Below, one piece after another: positions 7,569 to 15,191 of a DNA stretch of 64,000 nt (position 1 is the stretch's first letter; every line of letters begins with the position of its first letter). Source of the stretch: an uncultured Candidatus Saccharibacteria bacterium. Lineage in GTDB: Bacteria > Patescibacteriota > Saccharimonadia > Saccharimonadales > Saccharimonadaceae. The stretch covers positions 1 to 64,000 of the forward strand of contig CAMZIL010000003.1 in the NCBI GenBank assembly GCA_947307225.1. The letters are read 5' to 3'. The translations under genes and the position numbers were made by a program. The notes under the pieces are model-generated. The model did not search any database and was not told the origin of the DNA. It saw only the letters and a program-made list of their open reading frames with translations.

Positions 7569-9533
7569 TTACTGTTTTTGTAGCTTCATTGCAAAGCCGC
7601 CGCCAGGTGCCATGTAGATCTCAATCTTATCGCCACGGCGAAGTACTTTTTCATCAATGACATAACCAAGCTGATGATCGCGATAATGTGCATCATCAGA
7701 ATCACGATAAATTGTCGCGATATAGTTCACTTCTGGATCCAAGAAATCTAAGTACAACTCGACCTTGCGACCCTCTTCATTCGTAACGCCGCCAATAAAC
7801 CAGTTCTGAGACTGCCATTCCTGACGAGCAACAACATAGCTCTTACCGATCTCGCCAAGAAGCGGAATTGTACGCTCATAACGAGTAGGAACATCACGAA
7901 TGAACTGGAATAGGTCCTGATGAGTTTCGTAAATTTGCGGACGATCAGCAGCCATCTGCATGGATGAATAAATGGTCACATAGTAGGCCAACTGACGCGT
8001 AATCGTCGAAGCGATACGCTTGGAGAAGTTCGTTACATCAAAGATGCCTGGCGTGTAATCCATGCCGCCACTGAGTAAACGCGTATATGGCAAATAGCAA
8101 GCATGCGATGGAGCCAAAGCACCACCCTCGTATTCCTGACCACGTGCACCTTCACGAGTCATTAAGTTCGGCCAAGTACGTTCAATACCAGTGCCTTTAA
8201 TCGGTTCATGAACATCAAGCATAATGTGATACTTTGCGGCCAATTCCAAAGCCTTCTGATAGTGCAAAACACCAAGCTGCGAATGGTGATATTCGCGGTG
8301 ACCATTAATCGTCATCTTCGAACCAGCATAGCCAGACTTTACATAGCGTACGCCATTCTTCTCTAGGAACTTATATGCATCCTCAAGCTGGTTTTCATAG
8401 TTATCAATAAAACCAACTGTTTCGTGATGGCCAATAATCTCAACGCCATTCTTGCGGCCGTAATCCGTAACTGCCTTCATGTCGAAATCTGGCGTAGATT
8501 CCATAAACTTATTGTTAACGCCATTCTCGAGCCAATCGCCCTCCCAGCCGTCGTTCCAACCCTCAATCAAAAGGGAAGGAATGCCAAGTTTTTTGCATGC
8601 ATCAATATATTGGAAGGCATGCTCAGTCGTCGCGCCGTGACGTTCACCAGGCGCCCAAGTCCACTCGCCGACATACATCGCCCACCAAATACCAAGAAAT
8701 TTCGTTGGTTCGACCCACGTAAAGTCATCGCGCGGCGGATCATTTAAATTGAGAATCATACGAGAAGTCGTCAAATCGAGGACATCCTGCGCAATCGTGA
8801 TCGTACGCCAAGGCGTCGAGAACGGAAGCTCAACATATGCGCGCATACCATCAGAAAGCGGCGTAATATCAGACTTTAGCGACGAGTTATTGAGTTTCAA
8901 AGTCATCGCGCCATAGTTATATAGTGCTGCCTCATGAATGGAAATGAAGTGACCAACCGGCGTCTGAATCGTAAGTGGCGTATGGACGGAATCCGTCAAA
9001 GAATAAACTGGATGCTCAACATAATCATACTCATAGCGATCAGGCTGATAAGCAGGAATACTCCAGGAGCGAGAATTCGAATCAACAGAAAACTCTGTCA
9101 ACTCATCTGCAACAATCATGCTTTCCATTTCTGGTTGAGGCGGGACTTCATAACGGAAGGCTACGCCATCATCGTAGACACGAAAACGAATCGTCAACAA
9201 ACGGAATGGTTTTTCGGTTTCTTCTAGGTAAATCGCTGTCTCATTATAATTATTGCGAATCTCGCGCTGCTCGCCCCAGAAGGCTTTCCAGGTTTCATCA
9301 GTAGAACGGGAATATGCGCGCACGACCGCGAAATTATCAGCAAGCGGCTCTGCGTCTTTCAGAATAAGACCTAGACGCGACTTGCGCAGAACAATCTTCT
9401 CATCTTTATATACAAAATAAGAGATTTGGCCCTTGTCGACCATGAAAGAAGCAACCACCCTATTGTTTGGGGATTTTACTTCATATACCGCATCGATTTT
9501 TGGCTTCTTAAAAAAGTCACCAAAGATGCTCAT
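7569..9533 (-). CDS. Glycoside hydrolase family 97 alpha-glucosidase-like enzyme, no signal peptide
   Basis: 654 aa from ATG 9533, chosen because GAGG lies 9 nt upstream. Layout fits GH97: N-terminal beta-sandwich, (beta/alpha)8 barrel, C-terminal beta domain. The inverting (SusB-type) set is complete: HHE (E371), the Ca/catalytic glutamate in DVHEP (E443) and the acid in RGQEYE (E467), with the 24-residue E443-E467 spacing I recall for SusB. VKSGYAG replaces the Asp-bearing motif of retaining members. Characterised members are mostly exported in Bacteroidetes. Here the N-terminus (MSIFGDFFKKPKIDAVYE) is not a signal, so it probably acts on cytoplasmic alpha-glucans or imported oligosaccharides. 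Transfer from another phylum is possible but not shown. Confidence 0.9.
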   Translation of the reverse strand: MSIFGDFFKKPKIDAVYEVKSPNNRVVASFMVDKGQISYFVYKDEKIVLRKSRLGLILKDAEPLADNFAVVRAYSRSTDETWKAFWGEQREIRNNYNETAIYLEETEKPFRLLTIRFRVYDDGVAFRYEVPPQPEMESMIVADELTEFSVDSNSRSWSIPAYQPDRYEYDYVEHPVYSLTDSVHTPLTIQTPVGHFISIHEAALYNYGAMTLKLNNSSLKSDITPLSDGMRAYVELPFSTPWRTITIAQDVLDLTTSRMILNLNDPPRDDFTWVEPTKFLGIWWAMYVGEWTWAPGERHGATTEHAFQYIDACKKLGIPSLLIEGWNDGWEGDWLENGVNNKFMESTPDFDMKAVTDYGRKNGVEIIGHHETVGFIDNYENQLEDAYKFLEKNGVRYVKSGYAGSKMTINGHREYHHSQLGVLHYQKALELAAKYHIMLDVHEPIKGTGIERTWPNLMTREGARGQEYEGGALAPSHACYLPYTRLLSGGMDYTPGIFDVTNFSKRIASTITRQLAYYVTIYSSMQMAADRPQIYETHQDLFQFIRDVPTRYERTIPLLGEIGKSYVVARQEWQSQNWFIGGVTNEEGRKVELYLDFLDPEVNYIATIYRDSDDAHYRDHQLGYVIDEKVLRRGDKIEIYMAPGGGFAMKLQKQ

Positions 9534-9601
9534 AAAGCATTCCTCATTTGCATATGTCAATTGTACCACAAAACCATAACCAAAATGCTATAATTACGCT
9601 A
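9534..9601. promoter_or_regulatory. Divergent promoter region between GH97 and EamA genes
   Basis: On the plus strand TATAAT (9589-9594) lies 7 nt before the EamA ATG. On the minus strand a TACAAT box near 9559-9564 is followed by a 25-nt leader with GAGG for the GH97 gene. One side is leaderless, the other has an SD. Confidence 0.65.
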
Positions 9602-10510
9602 ATGCTTTGGATAATTTTATGCATTATCGCAGCCCTTACGTGGAGCTTCAGCGCCTTCATTGATAACTTCCAAACGGACGTTATTTTTAAGGGCAAAACT
9701 CCGCAGGCAATGAAGGTCCTAAACGGCCCAGTATATATGCTAATCGCCGTCACGATTGGGATTATATTTCGCATCCAGCTTCCAGACATGCCACTAATCG
9801 GATTGCTTCTGCTTTCGGGCGCATTAAACTCAATCGGCGCACTTGCATACTATCAGGCCCTAAAGAACGAGGAGGCCACCGGCGCAGCAATCTTTTACCA
9901 ACTCCAACCAGTCCTATTCCTAGCCTTCGACTTCCTAATTTTTGGCGACACGATTACGCCAAAACAAATCTTCGGATTTATCATCATTCTCCTAGCTCCA
10001 GTTATCGTCGTTTTCTCGCGCCGTCGCGCAAAAAGTCGTCGCATGGCGCTCCACGCCGCAGCCCTATTAGTCCTCTACGTCATTATTGCGACCATCTCGG
10101 CCGAAATCTCCGTGCGCTCCAGCGCGGGCATCGATTACAAAGTCGTCTTTGTGCTCTATCTCTTTGGTCGCGGCCTCACAGACAGTATATTGGGCTTTAT
10201 CCCGAAATACCGCAAGCGCCACAAATATATCATGCGCACTAATCCAAAGCCGTACGTCTGCACGGTAATACTCAACCAATGTCTTTGCGCATTCGCAGAT
10301 TTCGTCTACCGCTACGGGCTAGTACTTGGCGTCGCAGCAATCGGTAGCGCAATCACGAATGCCGCCGAGCTCATTCTGACTTTCGCACTCGGCATCGTCC
10401 TTTCAATTATTTGGCCAAACTTCGGCAGAGAAAAACTCTATCGTCACGTCATAATGGCTCACGTCATCGCAGTGATTCTTTGCGTCATCGGAATAATTAT
10501 CATACAATAA
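9602..10510 (+). CDS. EamA/DMT-superfamily transporter
   Basis: 302 aa with ten hydrophobic segments in two five-helix halves. The first half has ALTWSFSAFIDNFQ and SIGALAYYQALKNEEATGAAIFYQLQPV, typical of EamA repeats. Start chosen at 9602, 7 nt behind TATAAT; the longer frame from 9548 would begin upstream of the promoter box. Substrates of such carriers range from amino acids to sugars and cannot be read from sequence. Confidence 0.82.
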   Translation: MLWIILCIIAALTWSFSAFIDNFQTDVIFKGKTPQAMKVLNGPVYMLIAVTIGIIFRIQLPDMPLIGLLLLSGALNSIGALAYYQALKNEEATGAAIFYQLQPVLFLAFDFLIFGDTITPKQIFGFIIILLAPVIVVFSRRRAKSRRMALHAAALLVLYVIIATISAEISVRSSAGIDYKVVFVLYLFGRGLTDSILGFIPKYRKRHKYIMRTNPKPYVCTVILNQCLCAFADFVYRYGLVLGVAAIGSAITNAAELILTFALGIVLSIIWPNFGREKLYRHVIMAHVIAVILCVIGIIIIQ

Positions 10511-10514
10511 GCTT

Positions 10515-11048
10515 ATGGAATATCTCTCACAATATGAAACCCTAATTGCCCTCGCAATTGGTGTATTTTTATGTCTATTTGGTTACCGCATCAAGCGTGC
10601 CGCATTCGTTATTATTTTGTTCCTATTAGGCTATTGGCTCACCGGTCAGGCGCTTCACGCAGTAGCTCCAGATTTTGAATACAGCCAACTCGTTTCTATT
10701 GGTGTCGGCGTCGTCTGTAGCGCTCTCGGCTTCCGAATTGAAAAGCTATGTATTTTTGCAGTCGCCGCCTATGCCGTGTCGACGACGATCATCGAAACAT
10801 TCCAGTTTACGGAAATCCTTCCAATTGCTTTAGCGATTGGCGCAGGCGTTATCGTAGGCTGCATAGCCGTCTCATTTATCAAGCCGTTCGGCATTATTAC
10901 GACTGCTGTCTCCGGCGCAAAACTCATCGCAAAATACGGCATTCTCCAGTTCAGCCTAGAGCATAACCCATACTTTATTGTCATCCTCTGCGTCGCAGGG
11001 GCAATCGGTATCCTATTCCAGTTCAAAAACTGCCGACATATCGAATAG
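10515..11048 (+). CDS. Hypothetical six-helix membrane protein
   Basis: 177 aa, about six hydrophobic segments with a repeated glycine pattern (AIGVFLCLFGYRI, GVGVVCSALGFRIEK). The two segments look like an internal duplication and recall TMEM198/DUF4203-type proteins, but I do not assign a family. TACAAT (10503-10508) is 6 nt before ATG, so it is probably leaderless. It runs up to the convergent rlmH with a 2-nt gap. Confidence 0.6.
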   Translation: MEYLSQYETLIALAIGVFLCLFGYRIKRAAFVIILFLLGYWLTGQALHAVAPDFEYSQLVSIGVGVVCSALGFRIEKLCIFAVAAYAVSTTIIETFQFTEILPIALAIGAGVIVGCIAVSFIKPFGIITTAVSGAKLIAKYGILQFSLEHNPYFIVILCVAGAIGILFQFKNCRHIE

Positions 11049-11050
11049 TA

Positions 11051-11479
11051 CTAAGCGTGATGATATGAATGCTCGAGCGTAATTTCTTGCGCTCTATATA
11101 TCTGTTCCGCCACAATTAGACGACAAATCTGATGCGGAAATACGAGCTTTGATAAACTCCAAATCATATTTGCGCGCGCTTTTACTTCATCGGGGAAATG
11201 ACCAAAGGCGCCGCCAATCACCAACACGACGTCATGACCAGTTTCTAGTGGAGTGCGCAAAGTAGACGCGAGCTCCGGTGAAGACAAAATCTTGCCATTT
11301 TCATCAAGCAAAATCATATAATCATCGGTTTTTAGCTTCGCGATGCGTTCTGGAATTTTTTCTTCATCAACAAACTGCCATTCCATCACGAATGGTTTAC
11401 GTAGACGCTTCTCATATTCAGCACAAGCTTCTGCGAGCCAACTCGCATGCTTCTTGCCGCCCGCAATCACACGAATCAT
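11051..11479 (-). CDS. rlmH: 23S rRNA (pseudouridine1915-N3)-methyltransferase RlmH
   Basis: 142 aa, full family length. MIRVIAGGKKHASWLAEACAEYEKR matches the usual RlmH N-terminus. LDENGKILSSPELA, VLVIGGAFGHF (SAM knot, about 85-95), MIWSLSKLVFPHQICRLIVAEQIYRA and the terminal HSYHHA are all conserved SPOUT-knot elements. It modifies helix 69 of 23S rRNA after 70S assembly. On the minus strand TAAAAT (11488-11493) is 8 nt before ATG and lies within the spacer of the divergent rplJ promoter. Confidence 0.95.
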   Translation of the reverse strand: MIRVIAGGKKHASWLAEACAEYEKRLRKPFVMEWQFVDEEKIPERIAKLKTDDYMILLDENGKILSSPELASTLRTPLETGHDVVLVIGGAFGHFPDEVKARANMIWSLSKLVFPHQICRLIVAEQIYRAQEITLEHSYHHA

Positions 11480-11480
11480 A

Positions 11481-11509
11481 TTGCATTATTTTAACATTTT
11501 TGGTATAAT
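11481..11509 (+). promoter_or_regulatory. Promoter of the rplJ-rplL operon
   Basis: TTGCAT (11481-11486), 17-bp spacer, TATAAT (11504-11509), giving a leader of about 135 nt before rplJ. Confidence 0.85.
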
Positions 11510-11514
11510 AGCGG

Positions 11515-11570
11515 AAGTTACCAGAGACAGTGGCGGTGTTTACACTTAATTATGCCACCGAGGATTCTTA
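11515..11570 (+). promoter_or_regulatory. Ribosomal protein L10 leader (autoregulatory mRNA structure)
   Basis: The leader contains ACCAGAGACAGTGGCGG and, after a variable hairpin, TGCCACCGAGGATT. GTGGC pairs with GCCAC. This is the conserved pattern of the L10 leader, the mRNA site bound by L10 or L10(L12)4 to repress rplJL translation. The position between promoter and rplJ is as expected. Confidence 0.85.
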
Positions 11571-11652
11571 AATCTTATGTCTAGATTATTGGTGACGAGC
11601 CTTAACATTTTTCTGGCTATATCAATAAAATACCAAAAGGAGATTTTTATCT

Positions 11653-12177
11653 ATGGCAATTAGCAAAGATAAGAAACAACAATTGGTTGCCGACTTAAAC
11701 GAGATTCTTTCCGATGCTAAGATGACCGTTTTTGCAAAGTATCAGGGCCTCAGCGTCCAGGAAATGCAGGAACTTCGTGCCTTGGCTCGCGAAAGCGGCG
11801 TACAAATCAAGGTCGTCAAGAACCGCCTCGTCCGTGTTGCTATGGGCGAGATCGCAGCTTACAAAGACACCGATACTACTGCGCTCGAAGGTCAGCTCCT
11901 CTACGCTATTTCTAGCGAAGACGAAGTTGCCCCAGCACAGGTGCTTGCGAAATTCGCAAAAGATCACACTATGCTTGAGCTCAAAGGTGCCTTTGCCGCT
12001 GATGGCAAGACCTTAACCGAACAGGAAGTTCAGGATCTTTCCAAGCTTCCAAGCAAAGAGCAACTCATTGGTCAGGTTGTGGACATGCTCCTCAGCCCAG
12101 TCAACGACGTTACGAGTGGCCTTTCTGGCAACTTGCACGCCTTGCTCGATGGTGTTGCCGACAAGGCAAACGCCTAA
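11653..12177 (+). CDS. rplJ: 50S ribosomal protein L10
   Basis: 174 aa. KKQQLVADLNEIL, FAKYQGLSVQEMQELR and VVKNRLVRVAM are the conserved L10 N-terminal rRNA-binding segments; KLPSKEQLIGQVVDMLLSP lies near the C-terminal helix that carries L7/L12 dimers. AAAGGAG precedes ATG. It is first in the rplJ-rplL operon, behind the L10 leader. Confidence 0.97.
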   Translation: MAISKDKKQQLVADLNEILSDAKMTVFAKYQGLSVQEMQELRALARESGVQIKVVKNRLVRVAMGEIAAYKDTDTTALEGQLLYAISSEDEVAPAQVLAKFAKDHTMLELKGAFAADGKTLTEQEVQDLSKLPSKEQLIGQVVDMLLSPVNDVTSGLSGNLHALLDGVADKANA

Positions 12178-12225
12178 GTTTGCAATCTATTTTCTATCAA
12201 CCAATAATATATAAAGGAGTCAATC

Positions 12226-12603
12226 ATGGCTGCTGATGTTAAAAAAATCGCAGAGGAATTGGTTAAGCTCACCGTCCTCGAAGTTAACGAGCTAAAGAAC
12301 GTCCTTAAGGACGAATATGGCATTGAGCCAGCTGCTGCCGCTGTTGCTGTTGCTGCAGCTCCAGCTGAAGGTGGTGCCGCTGCTGCTGACGAAAAGAGCG
12401 AATACAACGTCGTTCTTAAGGACGCAGGTGCACAGAAGATCGCTGTCATCAAGGCAGTTAAGGAAGCTACCGGTCTTGGTCTCGGCGAAGCTAAAGCTAT
12501 CGTCGACGCTGGTGGTGTCGTCAAAGAGAAAGTTGCTAAGGACGAAGCAGAAGCTCTTAAGAAAGCTCTCGAAGAAGCCGGCGCAACCGTCGAACTCGCT
12601 TAA
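12226..12603 (+). CDS. rplL: 50S ribosomal protein L7/L12
   Basis: 125 aa. An N-terminal dimerisation helix ([20 protein letters not shown]), an Ala-rich hinge (about 38-58) and the C-terminal factor-binding domain ([36 protein letters not shown]) are in order. AAAGGAG precedes ATG. It forms the ribosomal stalk on L10. Confidence 0.98.
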   Translation: MAADVKKIAEELVKLTVLEVNELKNVLKDEYGIEPAAAAVAVAAAPAEGGAAAADEKSEYNVVLKDAGAQKIAVIKAVKEATGLGLGEAKAIVDAGGVVKEKVAKDEAEALKKALEEAGATVELA

Positions 12604-12640
12604 GTTCTATCAAATCTTTAGTCAGAAAATGTTATCAAAA

Positions 12641-12668
12641 AGCAGTCCTGTCAAAGGGGCTGTTTTTT
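12641..12668 (+). terminator. Terminator of rplJ-rplL
   Basis: AGCAGTCC and GGGGCTGT pair with one G-U and one mismatch around a 7-nt loop, followed by TTTTTT. Confidence 0.75.
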
Positions 12669-12687
12669 GTTGCCCAGAACGGCCACA

Positions 12688-12748
12688 TTGACAAAAACGC
12701 AAAAATTTGATATAATAGAAGTATAGTCGCTCATGCCAAAGGCGACTA
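12688..12748 (+). promoter_or_regulatory. Consensus promoter plus 5'-leader hairpin
   Basis: TTGACA (12688-12693), exact 17-bp spacer, TATAAT (12711-12716). The leader contains a perfect 7-bp inverted repeat, TAGTCGC (12724-12730) with GCGACTA (12742-12748), then AAGGAGGG before GTG 12775. The hairpin could stabilise the mRNA or act as an operator. Confidence 0.75.
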
Positions 12749-12774
12749 AATTGCTTTTTAAGGAGGGATATACC

Positions 12775-13245
12775 GTGACTATTAAAGGTATATTCAATTG
12801 GCTAAAACTTGCAAGAAAGGCAGCAAAGATCGCAGAATACGAGCTTAATACTGCCGCAATTAACAGAAAAGACTGCTTCGAAATTCCCGAGGGAATGTAC
12901 GAAAACAGTCCTGGCGAAGTCGCAGAAGAGTACACAGTCGCATGCAGATCAAACTGCCTGACAAAAACTTTTCTGATGGGGCACATGGAGTTTATCATAC
13001 ACAATGTCGACAAGAGACGCTTCGTTATCGCCCGCCACGACGACGGCCATTTCTACCTCTTCGAGCTCATCAACACCGACGCTGGCACGATGATTCAGGT
13101 CGATCAGTATGAACTCGCCACCTTCTTTAAAATCACGAACACGAAGCTCATCGCAACTACTCTGGAAGATGAGACCGTGATCGAAGACGCAAAAGCATAT
13201 AAATACTACACTAGTAAGCTTGACCCCAAGTCAGTCGCAGCTTAA
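12775..13245 (+). CDS. Hypothetical cytoplasmic protein
   Basis: 156 aa, start GTG with AAGGAGGG 7 nt upstream; an earlier in-frame ATG (12733) lies within the leader hairpin and has no SD. No family recognised. The sequence has a basic amphipathic N-terminus (WLKLARKAAKIAEYEL), a Cys-containing middle (CRSNCLTK) and a beta-rich centre (RFVIARHDDGHFYLFELI). The perfect promoter and SD predict strong expression. It is a monocistronic unit ended by a strong terminator. Confidence 0.75.
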   Translation: MTIKGIFNWLKLARKAAKIAEYELNTAAINRKDCFEIPEGMYENSPGEVAEEYTVACRSNCLTKTFLMGHMEFIIHNVDKRRFVIARHDDGHFYLFELINTDAGTMIQVDQYELATFFKITNTKLIATTLEDETVIEDAKAYKYYTSKLDPKSVAA

Positions 13246-13270
13246 CAAGTAATTGGCAGCACATATCCTG

Positions 13271-13301
13271 GCCCTTCGCCCTAAAAAGCGAAGGGCTTTT
13301 T
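13271..13301 (+). terminator. Strong intrinsic terminator
   Basis: GCCCTTCGC (13271-13279) and GCGAAGGGC (13288-13296) form a perfect 9-bp stem followed by TTTTT. Confidence 0.92.
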
Positions 13302-13460
13302 CCATGCGCAATCGCGCGAAAAAAGTCAATGGTAAAAAATACAACGTTTCGCGCTCTAGATCTGTTATTTATGTGGAAAAGCCTCTAAAATCATACATTG
13401 ACAGTAAACGCCGAAAAATATATCATATAATTAATAAAACTAACAGACAGGATGCGAGGT

Positions 13461-13979
13461 ATGTCTGAATTACCAGAAAAACAAATAAAAAGACTACGAA
13501 GCCTTTTGACCGAAGCAGAGACTAATCTTTCTGCTGCGAAAGAATTATTAACTTCCATGCTTGGCGATGGTGATATTATTACTGCGCCTTCCAGCACTAT
13601 TACCGAAAGCCCAGAGGGAAAGGTTATTGAGGGCGTCTTTGACGGCCAAATCATGATCGGCCCAGACGGCAAGAACTATCCAGTTCCAGCAAACTATGCA
13701 AGTAAGTCCAAGCTCGTTGAGGGCGATATCCTAAAGCTCACCATTGGCGATAATGGCAAGTTCCTCTACAAGCAGATTGGCCCAGTCGAGCGCAAAACCG
13801 TTATTGGTACGCTCACTAGCCACGACGATCAGTACTTCGTCGAAGTTAACGGCAAAGAATACAAGATTCTCTATGCATCCGTTACTTACTTCCGCATCAA
13901 GGTCGGCGATCAGGTCACGGTCGTCATCCCGGCAGACAACGCAGACGCCACTTGGGCAGCTGTCGAAGCCAGCCTATAA
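13461..13979 (+). CDS. Coiled-coil plus beta-barrel protein of unknown function
   Basis: 172 aa. An N-terminal coiled coil (about 4-35, KQIKRLRSLLTEAETNLSAA) is followed by two beta-rich segments of similar shape: IEGVFDGQIMIGPDGKNYPV...KLVEGDILKLTI and IGTLTSHDDQYFVEVNGKEY...KVGDQVTVVI. The layout (coiled coil, then tandem OB-like domains) recalls the N-region of proteasomal ATPases, but there is no ATPase. That comparison is inference. TTGACA (13398-13403), 17 bp, TATCAT lies upstream and GAGG lies near the start. It ends at a terminator, so it is monocistronic. Confidence 0.7.
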   Translation: MSELPEKQIKRLRSLLTEAETNLSAAKELLTSMLGDGDIITAPSSTITESPEGKVIEGVFDGQIMIGPDGKNYPVPANYASKSKLVEGDILKLTIGDNGKFLYKQIGPVERKTVIGTLTSHDDQYFVEVNGKEYKILYASVTYFRIKVGDQVTVVIPADNADATWAAVEASL

Positions 13980-13995
13980 AATAGCAACAAAAAAA

Positions 13996-14023
13996 CTCGG
14001 GTCCACAAAGCCCGAGCTTTTTT
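13996..14023. terminator. Bidirectional terminator
   Basis: CTCGGG (13996-14001) and CCCGAG (14011-14016) with A-runs and T-runs on both flanks serve the two convergent genes. Confidence 0.85.
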
Positions 14024-14345
14024 ATGACTGCGCGAGCATGACGGTCGACGTATAGACCATCACATAGCAGAAGAATAGAGCGGAAATCGCGACCATCGAA
14101 AGGGCAGGAATAATTTCATGGCTCTTAGCGTGGAATTTTACGATATTCAAAATCGCTGCAACCATCGCAAGCGCCGCAATTAGCGGAGTAACAAACACAA
14201 TACGAAAGCTGACGTCATCCCAGCCGCCGTGCATAGTTAAAGCCAACTCGAAAAACACCATCAAAAACGACAAAATGCTGAGACCGATGCTGATTCGGCG
14301 CAACACAGAACGTTTCTTTTTCATTGTGATTTTTGTTTTTGCCAT
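14022..14345 (-). CDS. Hypothetical small membrane protein
   Basis: 107 aa. A basic N-terminus (KKKRSVLRR) precedes three hydrophobic helices. No conserved motif is seen. ATG 14324 (MKKKRSVL) is a possible alternative start. It is divergent from the aquaporin gene and ends inside the shared terminator. Confidence 0.55.
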   Translation of the reverse strand: MAKTKITMKKKRSVLRRISIGLSILSFLMVFFELALTMHGGWDDVSFRIVFVTPLIAALAMVAAILNIVKFHAKSHEIIPALSMVAISALFFCYVMVYTSTVMLAQS

Positions 14346-14432
14346 AAGCTCTTTCTATCTTATCATATTAACGGTTGTTTTTAAAGTGTTTATGCTAAAA
14401 TGAAATTAATATTAACCTGAAAGGGAAACTCT

Positions 14433-15134
14433 ATGCAAAATATTAAAAAATACATAGCCGAGTTCCTCGGAACTGCGGTTCTTGTTTTCTTTGGCTGCGG
14501 AGTTGCCGTCACGACTGGCGATATTCTCATCACCGCCATTGCCTTCGGCCTAGCCATCATCGTTGGCGCATATGCCATCGCGAACATTTCTGGCTGCCAT
14601 ATTAACCCAGCCGTATCACTTGCCATGCTCATTACCGGCAAGATGAATATCAAAGATTTCGCAGGCTATGTCATCGCGCAGATCGCAGGAGCATTTGCCG
14701 GCGCAGGCCTTCTATATTCTGTGCTCGATTGCACCAATATCGGTACCGCCGCACTTGGCGCAAACGGCTACGAAGCTCTTAGCGCAACAGGCATTTCGCT
14801 TTGCGGCGCCATCCTCGTCGAGATCATCCTAACCTTCGTATTTGTCTATACGATTCTTGCTATCACGGCAAAGGCGGAGAATTCGAAGATCGCAGGCATC
14901 GTGATTGCACTCGCACTCGTCTTTGTGCACATCATCGGCATTAAACTAACCGGCACTTCCGTAAACCCAGCACGCTCACTCGCACCAGCAGTCTTGCTTG
15001 GCGGCGAAGCTCTCGGCCAAGTTTGGGTTTTCATCCTATCACCACTCGTTGGCGCAGTTATGGCTGCATGCACCTATAAACTTCTTGGCGCGCCAGAAAA
15101 ACCGGCCAAAATTCATCGTATCAAGTCCAAATAA
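14433..15134 (+). CDS. aqpZ: Water-selective aquaporin (MIP family)
   Basis: 233 aa, six helices and two NPA half-helices: GCHINPAVSLAM (about 52-63) and TSVNPARSLAP. The helix-5 segment VFVHIIGIKLTG places His and Thr as in AqpZ, and Arg follows the second NPA, so the filter looks water-type and not glycerol-type. AAGGGAAA precedes ATG. It is ended by its own terminator, so it is monocistronic. Confidence 0.93.
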   Translation: MQNIKKYIAEFLGTAVLVFFGCGVAVTTGDILITAIAFGLAIIVGAYAIANISGCHINPAVSLAMLITGKMNIKDFAGYVIAQIAGAFAGAGLLYSVLDCTNIGTAALGANGYEALSATGISLCGAILVEIILTFVFVYTILAITAKAENSKIAGIVIALALVFVHIIGIKLTGTSVNPARSLAPAVLLGGEALGQVWVFILSPLVGAVMAACTYKLLGAPEKPAKIHRIKSK

Positions 15135-15150
15135 TCTGTTCTAACAAAAA

Positions 15151-15174
15151 AGCCGCTATAACAGCGGCTTTTTT
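15151..15174 (+). terminator. Terminator after aquaporin gene
   Basis: AGCCGCT (15151-15157) and AGCGGCT (15163-15169) pair around a 5-nt loop and run into TTTTTT. The dnaX -10 box follows within 10 nt. Confidence 0.9.
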
Positions 15175-15191
15175 AAGATATAATAATAGAT

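Noticed and set aside
13304..13468. Basic 54-codon frame between a terminator and the promoter of the coiled-coil gene
   Set aside because: No SD and no -10 at the leaderless distance; it overlaps the next gene's promoter and start.
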